The translations under genes were made by a program, and so were the position numbers. This document shows positions 1-10,929 of a stretch of DNA of 64,000 nucleotides, piece after piece. The notes below the pieces were generated by a model. That model was not told the origin of the DNA. It searched no databases and saw only the letters and a program-made list of their open reading frames with translations. Within the stretch, counting starts at the first letter, position 1. Each line of letters starts with the position of its first letter. Location of the stretch: the NCBI GenBank assembly GCA_030248195.1, contig JASAND010030897.1:1-64000 (forward strand), given 5' to 3'. This DNA comes from Trissonchulus latispiculum. Taxonomy: Eukaryota > Nematoda > Enoplea > Enoplida > Ironidae.

Positions 1-639
1 GTAAACTGTTACTGAAGGTGAAGAACTGCCACCAGCATCAGTCCGGGCAGTTTCCGCGAATATGGGTTGTTCAGCGAAGCTGGTCCATATTAGTGCGCTT
101 TTAACCTAGTCCTCCTGGTATTTACAACCTGCCCCTCCCATATTAACGTTTTAAAACCTAGTCCTCTGTCCGCTTAAAACCCAGTGTCGTCACCCATATT
201 GCATTTTTCATGCTCCATCGGAGCATTTTTATTCTTGTATATATAAGTATAAATAAATATGTATACATAAAAATTAATAGCGAAGAGACACGCGGGGGTC
301 TGGGGGCGGAGCCCCCAGAAGCTGAGAAAATTTTGTAAACCAGAGGAAAATCCTTAGTGGAAAAATTAGGAAAATCCTTAGTACGTAGAAAAAATAAAGT
401 TTAGTTTCGGCAGGCAGTAAAATCCTAAAATATATATAAGCAAACTGCTAAAAGGCAAGAATTGTTAAAAAATATGCTTTGGCAAATTTTTTATCGCTAA
501 AACAACTTCATTGCATAGCTGTAACTATGCATTCTAACTCGGCTAAGATTAAAAGGTGTCTACGTATAGAAATACGCGCCGAAGGCGAGAAATTTTTTTG
601 ATAATTTGCTTCAAAAAGTATGTGAAATACGTTTAATTT
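1..639. other. Gene-free AT-rich DNA
   Basis: No reading frame or RNA gene is supported here. The one distinct structure is a perfect 9-bp hairpin at 299-319 (TCTGGGGGC, loop GGA, GCCCCCAGA), a G-rich stem of the kind often found in repeats. The rest is AT-rich filler with short TA runs near 235-262 and 430-440. Confidence 0.6.
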
Positions 640-2310
640 TCATCTGAGACAACTGAAAATTTCTACTCAAGGCCAAAAATTTTTGCGGAAGTTTAGGCAG
701 AGCTCCGAAAAAAGTTGCGGAATTTTCAAAAAAAGTGCGTAATTTCGCAGTTTTTTCGCAAAAAAACACAGGTCTAAAGTTAAAATTACTTTATGGTTAG
801 ATGTTTTTATCATTAGAAACGGCTGAAAATGCGATTTTTGGCATGAAAAATGAAAAACTTTTTTGGGGGGGGGGGGGGGGGGGGGGCTGTTCTGGTGGGG
901 GATCGCCAGAGGGGGCCCCCCCAGAAAATGTTGGGGGGAGCCTCCCCCAACCCATAGTTTCACCAGGAGGGGGGGGGGGGCGGGGGGGGGGGGGGGGCTA
1001 CCCCCCCCACAACTTTCGACATACTTTACCCCCCCTCCCCCCAGATTTTTGGACTATCCCTCCCCCCACTTTTGGTTACCCCCCCCAGCACTGTTTGGGG
1101 TCAAAAAGTTAGCTAAATTTTGCTAAAAAATGGTTATTTTTTGAAACATTTTTCTCAAATTTTGGCTTAAAATTGGTTTAAAACGGTGTAAAAACGTCTA
1201 AAACGATAAAAACAAGCCTTGTTTCGACAAAAAAGCGTTCAATACAGAAAATTTTGCGTTTTTAGGCCATTTTTTGAATTTTCTGAGGTCCGAATTTTGG
1301 GGGGGGGGTGGTTCGGGTCGGGGGGTATATACTACTCCCCATCACGGGGGTCGACCACCAAATTTCCGAAGTTTACCGCCCCCCCCCAACCAAAATTTCC
1401 GGTGAAACTAGCCCCACCCCAAATCTCCGTTACACCTATGGATGGGGGCGGCGGCAGAAACCTTCGAGCGAGATGACAATTTCGGGGCCGTCGAGGCAAG
1501 TCACGCGGTCGCTATGTAGCTGGTCCTGGCCGGCCAATTATTACGAGGGATCACATAGTGGACCTCCCGCGAACCATGGTTGATTGGTTGGTACAACTTT
1601 ATTCGATACGTTTGTGCCAACTGGGTCCATAGGTGTGGCTGGGCAAAAATCTGGGGGGGAGTTCCGACGGTGGGTGGGGGGAGTGACCCCCCCCTAAATT
1701 TTCGATTTTATGCCATTTTTGGCCAAAAATCTGGGGGGGGGGGGTAGCAAAGATCTGAAAATCTGGGGGGGGGGTCGCCAAAATTTGTCATTTTGGGTGG
1801 GGGGGTTCCCCGGGTTTTTGCTGGGGGGGCTCTGCTGGGGGTTTTTTGCACATTATCTTTGCCGCCCTCGCATCTTGTCCTCGTATCTGCCACCATTCCT
1901 TGTATATACTGTTTTACTGCAGGTTGTTCACTTCGTAAGTTACTATATGCAATGCAACACATATATACATCTCCATTTTATTTATTCAATCTTTTTAAAA
2001 GTTTGCATGGCGGATTTTTGCCAATTTCAAAAAATCTCTACTTCTGTTGGGCCCTGCCCCCCCAGACCCCCCCGTGTGCTTGTTGTGTAAATTCTCCATG
2101 CTTTGCTTCGCTCACTGGATATATATATATATATAGTTGTTTTCCAATTAGCAAGTGAATCCATACACAATATTACATAATTTTCTTGTAAAAATATTTT
2201 GTTCCTGGAAAAAGAAAATTTTTACCCAACCGGAAAAATTTGGTTGCCCCCCCCCCCCGGAAAAATTTTTCAGCGCCCCCCCCCCTTTTCAAAATCCTGG
2301 ATCCGCCACT
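640..2310. repeat. G/C-homopolymer-rich repeat region
   Basis: This stretch is studded with long G or C runs. The longest is about 22 G at 865-886, with another G block at about 967-1000 and many shorter runs up to about 2290. The predicted reading frames are only Gly/Pro homopolymer translations. A hairpin of GTTGGGGGG and CCCCCAAC lies near 927-950. The part at about 1250-1400 resembles 40,060-40,210 in reverse orientation, including shared words such as GGTCGACCACCAAATTTCCGA-like text. Similar G-run DNA recurs at 34.4-34.8, 42.4-42.8 and 44.8-45.0 kb. I read this as decayed, non-coding mobile-element DNA, some of it G-quadruplex-prone. Confidence 0.55.
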
Positions 2311-2947
2311 TGTGTTGACCCTGGGGGCTTATTCTACAGGGGAGGGGGTTGTTCCCACATAAACACCCTTCTCCCACTCAAAAAGTGGGTGCCCCTTTTT
2401 CGCACTGAAAGAATTTGCTCAGTAGGCCAAATTTTCAAAAGTTTTCCAGCTTCGCCGGAGATCTTAGCCTATTTAAGCACTAAATCCGCTTTGACGATTG
2501 ACGAGAAAATGGCTGGGTCTGGTCTGGGTGCTCCCCCCCCCCGCCTGACACCTATCACTGAGACTACGTGTTTGGCTAGCTACCAAAAATCGAAATTTTA
2601 CGAAAGCTCCATACGATAGATTTGAATGCGCTCGGTGAAAGAGCGTAAAAAGAGCTTTACAATGATGTGCATACCTCTTCTGTAAGTAGTCTCCATCAAA
2701 CGTTACAGGTGGTTGAATATGTGGCAAAATTACGCTGACCATTCCCACTGCGTATGGTAAAATAAAGGCTATTGCCTTGCGGGGGGGCAGCTGCAATCGG
2801 AAAAACGAATGCAGTTGCCTTGGGAGTGACTGAAATAACCGTACGGTAGCTTGCTCGGGGATCACGTTTTCTGTCCGTGATCTTCTTCTCTCCGCCTCTT
2901 GACTGCGGTCTGCGGGGAGGACCACTTACGGGCCGCAGTGCGTGCCT
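2311..2947. repeat. Degenerate relative of a TTAA-flanked element
   Basis: No gene is seen. The segment at about 2570-2760 (from 'ggctagctacca' through 'atgatgtgcatacctcttctgta' to 'gttgaatat') reads in parallel with about 3920-4110 inside the TTAA-flanked element at 3867-4724. It is therefore probably an old or truncated copy of the same family. A C10 run sits at about 2532-2541. Confidence 0.45.
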
Positions 2948-3175
2948 AAAGGTGCATTCATAGTTCCAGACGCAAGCAGACGCGCGTAGACGCGCGTCGA
3001 CGCGCGTACGTAAGCGTCTGAGTACTTTCGTGGGCATGAATACACTACAATTATTTTTAAACGGTTAAAATGGCATGTTACAATCTGAGGCGTCTACGCG
3101 CGTCGACGCGCGTCTACGCACGTCGACGCGCATCGACGCGCATCTCTCTGCGTTCGCGACTATGAATGCACCTTT
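2948..3175. mobile_element. Palindromic MITE with GACGCGCGT-repeat arms
   Basis: The ends are inverted copies: AAAGGTGCATTCATAG on the left and CTATGAATGCACCTTT on the right. Inside each end are short tandem GACGCGCGT-type units (about 2974-3010 and 3085-3145), themselves mirror images across a centre of about 75 bp. The whole 228-bp unit could fold into one long hairpin. There is no coding capacity. A target duplication is not obvious, so the superfamily is unassigned. Confidence 0.7.
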
Positions 3176-3862
3176 TATAGTGGTGGGCCACTTGCAAGAA
3201 AAACAAGCAATATTTTGTGCAAAAGATTAAGTGTTCGCTGGACGGACATTTTCAGTAATTGTAAACCTGCTGCGCAGTTAATTATTTTATAAGGAGCTCT
3301 CACTTGCATACTACAGAAAATATATGTGCAAAACTTTGTCTGAACAGTTTTTAAAGTTTGAGGAATTTACTTTTATACCGCCAGAAAACCTGAAACAATT
3401 CAGCATTACATGTTAGCAATTGTTTCTGCCAGATTCATGCACTTGAGAAATCGTTGGTGAGCTGTTAAAAAGCTTAATCTTAAATATGAGTCATCAATCA
3501 GAGCAGAGAATAGACTTTCCGATTTTGGAATTTTTAATGGAAAGCTGTGATAGCGCGCCCCTACATAATTATTAAAGTTCGCAAAAGTAAATTAATCGAG
3601 AAACTGAAAAAAATACCCCTGCGTTAGGTTTATTTATACATTCATGCAAAATTTGACCTAACTTCATTCAGCCGTCAATGAATGACAACGTTTTGCAAAT
3701 TTAAACATGTCCCCTGTTGTGTAGGTAGCAAGCCAAGCACTGGATTCTTCAAAGTCTGCATACGGCTAGTATTTAACACTAGCTACCAATGCTGGAAATC
3801 TGAAATGGATTGGTCGAAAAATGTATTCAGAAGAACCGCTTCCCGGTAATGCAAGCGCCCCC
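3176..3862. other. Gene-free DNA
   Basis: AT-rich DNA without any supported gene, RNA or clear repeat structure lies between two non-coding mobile elements. Confidence 0.5.
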
Positions 3863-3866
3863 TTAA

Positions 3867-4724
3867 GGTGGCAGTACACCTACCGGGATTTTCTAAGTAT
3901 CTTGGTGTCAGAGAGTAATTGGCTAGCTACCATCGTGGCTTTTCGCATGCGCAAACAAAATTTTATTTAAGCCTCATATATTAAATTTTACTGTACCAAG
4001 TTAAAGAATACAAAAAGCGCTTTAAAATGATGTGCATATCTCTTCTGTACGTGGTTTCTACGAAAAGTTACAATCGGTTGAATATCAAGCTGAATTACAT
4101 TGAGCGTTTGCACACTCAATGTAACGCAAGATTAATTTATGCTAAAATTCAATCTATTGGGTTTTAGCGGTTGCCGCTGTGTCGGTTATGAATTACTTAA
4201 CAAAAAACACTTTGCAGCTGCTTGAAGGCATTGCAAATTCCCAAAACCAAAGCAAACAATGAAAAGTTCGTTGTTCGCGAATTCTTTGTTTTTTGTTTTC
4301 TCGTCACGGGTACATCCAAACTTGACCAAATTTTCAGGATATGTTTCATATCTGCATACACTCAGGCCGTTTTCTTTGTTTTTGAAAAAACGCAGTAGTT
4401 CGCAAGATATAGAATTTACAATAATTCTAAATAACCTAAAATATCGAAAATGCACTTTTTCGAAAAACTAAAAACGGACTGAGTGTAGTATTAATAAAAC
4501 TTACATGCGAAATTTCAAATGAATTCGTTGAGGATTGAAGGGGATATTTAATTTCAAAACGTTTCCTTTTGTATAGACAGCAAGCCAGCCCCCACTGCAT
4601 TGCAGGCAAGTGCATTTGATTCGAAACATGATAAAGAACAAATGTGCCAAATTTCAAGCCGATTGATGAAGTTTTTAGTTCACAGGATCTGTTCAAAGTC
4701 CACCCCGGTAGTGGCGCTACCACC
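3867..4724. mobile_element. TTAA-flanked TIR element (type A)
   Basis: This 858-bp non-coding element is bracketed by TTAA at 3863-3866 and 4725-4728. Its ends are inverted: GGTGGCAGTACACCTACCGGG on the left matches the complement of CCCGGTAGTGGCGCTACCACC on the right. The terminal GGTGG is shared with the two type-B elements at 4917-5885 and 61876-62857. TTAA duplication is the hallmark of piggyBac-type transposons, so a non-autonomous piggyBac-like origin is plausible, but no transposase frame exists in any copy. The small frames inside it are not credible genes. Confidence 0.65.
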
Positions 4725-4916
4725 TTAAAAACCTTCTCATTAACAATAATTGAAGACGGTATAGACTGATCAACTTTATTAGCAAACTAAGGAAAATTCT
4801 TGTAATCTGTGGTAAATACAGACGAAAATTGATCATGCAAAATTTCCGATTTTTCGCAATTCGATTTATATGAAGCTTCGTTCTTATGAAGTTCATTGAA
4901 GTCAACGTAGACTTAA

Positions 4917-5885
4917 GGTGGTGATTCATTTTGGGCACATATTGTTGGTTGGCGACATAAATCAAGATGGAATTTGACGTGACGAAACTTTCCGAAATAT
5001 GTTCTTTTCGTGTTCTAACATCATCCGCGCAATCCCGATTCAAAAATTCGAGATTCCGGTCAGGACGGTTTTTCCCGATTTCTGAAAGTTTGGCAGCAGC
5101 TGTACAGTTATGGCTATATTCATTCGAAAGATCTCGTTGAGCTTCACAGTTTTGCTTTTAAAAGCAATTTTCTAGCTTTTCTCTAGTGTGAGATACAGCC
5201 GATTTTCTTGTTTTGGCGTCGAAAACTTGTCATTTTTGCAGAAATCAAATAATCCATCATTTCTTGAGCCATGCATGCCGTAAAATCCAACCAAGGGCGT
5301 CGATGTGAAGGTCTCATAGGGGCAAATTATCCAACGCATAATCGTCTTGCAACAGCCATTCCATAGGCTGCTATCATAAAAAATGTAGTTTTTGCAAAGA
5401 CACGACCAATTTTTTCCAGAGATTGTGGAACATTCACCATGCAAACTGGAGGGCTGCTACTGAACAGATGTGTTCTGCACAAATATACTCAGGGACGTTT
5501 TGTTAGTTTGCCCGATTACTGATTTCTAGCTAAAGTAATCGCTTGACAAATTTGGAAAGAGTAGGCAAAACACAGGTTGCGCATTTCTCTATAACGAAGA
5601 GCGATTTCACAATAAATAAAAAATCGACCCCAGCTATTTGATGGAGGTATCGAATGATATAACCAATGTCTCGCGAAAAAATTTACTTGAGTCTGCAAAA
5701 AATCTGGAAAATTACACTTCTTCTAAAACGTGTTAAAATATTTTTGAAAAGAAACATTAGTTTCATCGTATGCATTAAAACGAGAAAATGTCAAGCTGCA
5801 TTTTGATATTAAAATGGCTTCTTAACTCCAAGTAATGAATGAGTAATAATGGTGCAAACTTTATGTGACCAAAGGAATCACCACC
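4917..5885. mobile_element. TTAA-flanked TIR element (type B), copy 1
   Basis: This 969-bp non-coding element has TTAA at 4913-4916 and 5886-5889. The termini are GGTGGTGATTC on the left and its complement GAATCACCACC on the right. A second copy in the same orientation lies at 61876-62857. The two can be followed side by side over their whole length, for example the shared stretch 'cgaaaacttgtcatttttgc' at about 5219 and 62174. By eye they are roughly 80% identical, so the family has been mobile but not very recently. No transposase is encoded. Confidence 0.75.
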
Positions 5886-5889
5886 TTAA

Positions 5890-8800
5890 CAAAGCTAAAT
5901 AATTTACTAATAATAGCTAATAATTTTCCTTTCAGAAAAATAATCTGCCATCTGTTTGGCCGTTTTCGCAGCAGACTAATACTTTTTCAAAGCTTTTATA
6001 CTTTCGCCATATAAATTTCCTCTTATTAAGTTTCGATATCTGTTTGTCTCTTTTTCCCTTGCCGCGACCCATAACATGAACAGATACAAACATAAAAGCA
6101 TGTAATGAAGTTAGTGAGATCTGAATCACGATCCACTTTAGACTTGATCACGCGGAAGGTTAGCGCGTCCACTTATCGAAGCAGACTTAGGCACTGGATC
6201 TCCGAAAGGTGGTGTTCCAAAATCAGAGATTCCCTGCAGCCAACCTTTGTAGGGGTCTTCTTTGTGAGTTCGTTTGATGCACTGGATTCCAGCAAATCAG
6301 CAAGAGGGGTCAGCACTTGCTTTGACTTGATCGCCGGATTGATGATGAATCTCCCAATTCCTGATCAGAACTAACCTTAATCAGTCCTGATCCAATCCTT
6401 GTGCTGTGAATTCCTTGTATGGCAATCGCGCCTGGCTTTCAGAGACAATCGCGCCTCTCTATTCAACTCTAAGACTCTAAGTCTGACACACCAACTATTT
6501 ATTAGGATTAATACGGTTATGATGGGTACACTTTTAAACCGAATTACAATTACAACACAACAAGCGTTATTACTAGGGGTCAAATACAGATACAACAGAT
6601 ACAATTACAGTTCAGTACAGTGTTCAATTACTGTACCAGAGTTGCCAGTTACCGTCTTTAGTTGACTATTAATATTATCCTAATTTAAGATAATATTACC
6701 AGATTTATATATATATTTTAAGGACAAGGTCTAGTAGTACCTCTTCTTCTTCTCTTTCTCAAAACTGGGTCTCGATTACCTAATTATTACACTGTCTCCG
6801 ATACTCTGCTAACTGATACCTATATGCTTTCTCGTGCGCCTATATGCTTGTGCTGTGCGACTCTTTATCCGTCCTTACAAAACGGATTACCAAGCTACAA
6901 ATCAATGAAACTACAAACAAACAATTATTAACTGAATTAAACCTGGGGTCGGTTTATGGGTGAGTCCCCGAATGTTGGACACTGCTTTCCCGAAGGTCCG
7001 CTCCAACACCTAGACAGGGTTACTGAACGGAAATATCTTTTGAGGAGAGATAGAAAGTGGGGAGTTTCCTGGTTCGGTCTTACTTATTCCTAATTAACGA
7101 AAATTAACACAATTACACACACAAAGTTCGACAATGTCGCTGGTTCTGATTCCTCTTTAGGATTTGTGGGCTCAGCTATTAGGCCTGAGATGAGGGAGAA
7201 ACACTTCCCGACACGAAACTGGAGAGGGAAATCTTGGAAACCATGTTAAATTGATAAAAGGAATTGTTAGCTTTTCAAATGAAAGAATGAGGGATAACTT
7301 TTCGTTTTAGGCTTAGGTCTAAGTTCCCACTTTGATCAGGCAGTATACTACGCTCGGTGTCTCCGTCTTAATCCACTACTCGGCAATACAGGCCGTCTAT
7401 GTACCTTCCAAAATTGACTGGTTCCAACTGTCAGATTGGACTACGGAAATGACTGATCCGGACTTCTGCGGTCCACCAATGAGCAACGCTAATTCGGACT
7501 ATCTAAGAGACACAAGACTGAGATCCACGGGCAGTTCAGATTTGGATAGAGCAGCGTAGCTTCGTCTCCGCACCTGAATCAAATGGGTTAAAACCCATTA
7601 GTACATAATTATGGTGCGGGAATCGAACCCAGCAACCATTACTCGTTCTTTTGCTTTTCAGGCCCAAAATGTGCATTTTGGGCCCCATTTGAGCTCGCAA
7701 ATTGACGAAATGACTCAGACTTGTTGGTTATTGCCTTTCTGACAAGGTTAGCCGTTTCTAATAACTCCTTGTCACCAAATGGACCTTCTTGGCCATTTTT
7801 GGCGCGTATTTTGCAGAATTTGGCTGAACCTGATGTAATTTCTTGCTCGGGCGAACTGATTCGTAAAGTTTCCACTTTTGGCCCAGTTGGGCCTGATTTG
7901 AGCTTGCAGCTAGACGAAACACTCTTGAGAACGTACAAAATGCGCTGCTTACAATGTTTTCGGACTTTATCTGCCCTTGCCTTTTTCTTACACAAGCCGG
8001 CCTTCTAGGGCCCTTTTGAATAAGAATGAACTGAATCTGACTGAATTTGGCATAATCTCCCGGGCAAAAAGTATGACTGGATAATATTAACGTTTTCGGC
8101 CTGTTTCTGGCCTAATTTTGTTGATTTGCCACGGGAAATGGGTTCATTTCCCGTGGCCAGCTGATTAACCCAAATATATGCGAAACTTGGCATGTTCAGT
8201 AAATTTCTGATATTGGAAGATGGTCAATTGTTAAATACTTGCAGTAATTGGATCCATTGATGCCTATCTACTTACCTACGCAAAATGGCTAAAACCTACG
8301 TAATGATAAGACTAAAACTTAATGCTAACTGGTTGTTTTAGTAAAAATCCTTATTAATTAATTATTTTCTCATTCGGAATAAGCTAATTAACCTAAAATA
8401 AAACTAATTGGCTGACTATGAGTGGGTTTTCGCATGTAGTTTTCAACCAGTTTATGCCAAAAATGCAAAAACTCACTCACTCACTGTCTCAGCAGCCATT
8501 CTACGCAGTCCCTACTTACCGACCTACCGACCTACCGAACTACTTCTGCTTCTAAATCTACCTCCCACCTATCCTAGTGCCCTAAAAGGGGACGTACCGA
8601 ACCGCTATTCGATCCGGCGCTGGCAACCCCAGCAGTCAGCCGAGTGGAAGTCGCACGTACAACCACCCTTTCACACGAGCACATGTCATGTCAGTACTCG
8701 TGCAAAACTAGCATATAAATTAACAAAACTTTGATGAACACGAATTTGATCAAACGTTACATATTCTTGTAGAGCTTGAAAAACTGGACATTTTTTACAC

Positions 8801-9060
8801 TTACAGTACCAAAAAATATTCAGTAATTAGTGAGAAAAACATAATTAAAGTTAATTAATACCTGCGCAGATTGTGTTCTGCGCAGGCTTAACATTCCTGT
8901 GTTAACGTTAACTTGGTTGTGTTAATTAGTTAATGAAAAATAATTGGGGTAAAAGTTATATCATTTTGTAGAGTTTGAAGAGCTGAACATTTTCCTTTTT
9001 GAAACAGATCAAACCGTTTAGCTGTTAAGGAGAAAATCGTGATCAAAGTTTGTGTCCACA
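5890..9060. other. Gene-free region with several perfect hairpins
   Basis: No gene is supported. The sequence is of near-neutral composition and contains short perfect inverted repeats: 7582-7599 (AATGGGTT/AACCCATT, 2-nt loop), 7661-7684 (GGCCCAAAATG/CATTTTGGGCC, 2-nt loop), 7880-7893 (GGCCCA/TGGGCC) and 8128-8157 (GCCACGGGAAATG/CATTTCCCGTGGC, 4-nt loop). A B-box-like word (GGGTTCGATTCC on the minus strand, about 7621-7634) occurs without a matching A box. The style resembles 12.4-14.5 kb and 63.1-64.0 kb. Confidence 0.55.
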
Positions 9061-9076
9061 TATGCATAATTTGTAC

Positions 9077-9180
9077 ATATATATATATATATATATATAC
9101 ATATGTATTGTTGTATATATACATTTGTTTATATATATACATTTGTTATATATATACATATACATATATATATAACTAAT
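9077..9180. repeat. AT-type microsatellite cluster
   Basis: TA/TATACA-rich simple-sequence DNA, interrupted by TTTGT words. The two small minus-strand frames here only translate the repeat. Confidence 0.8.
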
Positions 9181-9247
9181 ACATATACGTATTAGTTCAA
9201 TACACACGTGCTGGGTTGCCAAATTGCTACAGTACATAAGCTAGCAG

Positions 9248-10823
9248 GAACTAAAGTCTGACCAAAAATTCCTGGAACCGAACTGTGAACGCTTGTCCTG
9301 GGTTAACCTTTGAAGTTAGTCTATATAAAGTATATATTTTTAGAAATCTTAGGAGGAGGAGAATCCGGTGAAACCATCATATCCGGTCTATATCCGGTTA
9401 CCGGATGCCAAACCGATAAAAACGCTTCAGGTTCGGAAAGAGAACGTTAATTAATTCATACTCTAACATATTGATCCTTGACCCAAGACATCTCCGAAAA
9501 TACGGTCACATCCGGTCCATGTCCGGTAACCGGATGTCTAGGTCACAAAAACTGTACAGCAAGATGGGTAGGTCGTACAGTTTCGCTGATTAAATTTTTG
9601 GCTTCAGCGGGTCGAAATTAGTCTATATACGAAGTTTTGTCCAATTTGGACCACAATTGCGTGATTTATGGTCGTATCCGGTGCGAAAAAAACCGGAAAA
9701 ATCTGTTTTTCCGGTCTGGTGTTCGGAATCGCGGATAAAAAATGTTAGTTTTTGGCACAATGAATATTTGGGCGTCTACTTTTATTTTACCGGTGTCAAA
9801 GTAATCGAATATCCGGTCGATTTCCGGTTCTGAGCTTTGAAATTTGAGATTTCATGGGCTATTATCTCAGTATCCGGTTGGTCCGGAAGTCAAATTATTT
9901 CACTGAAATAATATTTCGTCTATCCCTAACAAGTACCAACCTCAAACATATCTGCTGTAATTTTTGAATGATAGCTTTTTAAAAATGGTTCAAAAATAAC
10001 TTATATGGCATGCGACAAAGCTAAGCGTATAGGATCAAATCTCATATCCGGTTTAACACTTAGACAAAACAAGCAAAATCAGCCCACTTTTAAAACGCTA
10101 TCATTCAAAAATTACAGCAGATATGAAGCAATTTGAGGTTGATACTCGCTGGGATAGACGAAATATCATTTCAATGAAATAATTTGACTTCCGGACCAAC
10201 CGGATACTGAGATAATAGCCCATGAAATCTCAAATTTCAAAGCTCAGAACCGGAAATGGACCGGACATTTGATTACCTCGACACCGGTAAAATGAAAGTA
10301 GCCTCCCAAATATTCATTGTGCCAAGAACTAACATTTTTATCCGCGATTCCGAGCACCAGACCGGAAAAAAATTTTTCCGGTTTTTTTCACACCGGATAG
10401 CATAAGTCACGCAATTGCTGTCCAAATTGGACAAAACTTCGTATATAGACTAATTTCGACCCGCTGAAGCCAAAAATTCAATCAGCGAAACTGTACGACC
10501 TACCCATCTTGCTGTACAGTTTTTGTGACCTAGACATCCGGTTACCGGACATGGACCGGATGTGACCGGATTTTCGGAAATGTCTTGGGCCAAGGACCAA
10601 TATGCTGGAGTATGAGTTAATTAACGTTCTCTTTCCGAATCTGAAGCATTTTTATCGATTTGGTATCCGGTAACCGGATATAGACAGGATATGGTGGTTT
10701 TACCGGATTCTCCTCCTCCTGAGGTTTCTAGAAATATATACTTTATGTAGACTAACTTCAAAGGTTAACTCAGGACAAGCGGTCACAGTTCGGTTCCAAG
10801 AATTTTTGGTCAGACTTTAGTTC
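9248..10823. mobile_element. 1.58-kb near-perfect palindrome (foldback element)
   Basis: Two inverted arms of about 730 bp face each other around a spacer of about 110 bp (roughly 9981-10090). The outer end GAACTAAAGTCTGACCAAAA on the left is matched by its complement ending at 10823. The arms stay aligned throughout: the left 'gtccggtaaccggatgtctagg' has its partner near 10535. They differ at only scattered positions. The arms contain an internal series of ATCCGGT/ACCGGAT words about every 100-150 bp. There is no reading frame, and no clear target duplication at the ends. A foldback-type transposon or a recent inverted duplication would both explain it. Confidence 0.8.
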
Positions 10824-10831
10824 TAATCATA

Positions 10832-10903
10832 ACCCGCTGTGGCTCAATGGATGAGCATCGGCCTAACTCGCCGAAGGTCCTGAGTTCAAGTCTCAGCACG
10901 GGT
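10832..10903 (+). tRNA. tRNA-like sequence, Val(AAC)-type, possibly a pseudogene
   Basis: A cloverleaf can be drawn. The A-box region is TGGCTCAATGG. The anticodon stem is TCGGC/GCCGA with loop CTAACTC (anticodon AAC). The T arm is CTGAG-TTCAAGT-CTCAG. A run of T and C follows (10904-10920), fitting a Pol III terminator. The acceptor stem pairs only at five of seven positions, and one extra base lies between acceptor and D stems. It may therefore be a tRNA pseudogene or SINE head. It begins nine bases outside the 1.58-kb palindrome. Confidence 0.45.
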
Positions 10904-10929
10904 TTATTTCTTTTCTTTTAGTTTGGTTC

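Noticed and set aside
801..1476. Gly/Pro-rich frames
   Set aside because: They follow homopolymer runs and show no domain or codon bias; likely repeat DNA.
7615..7640. Possible third tRNA (B-box GGGTTCGATTCC on the minus strand)
   Set aside because: No A box, D arm or pairing acceptor stem within tRNA distance.
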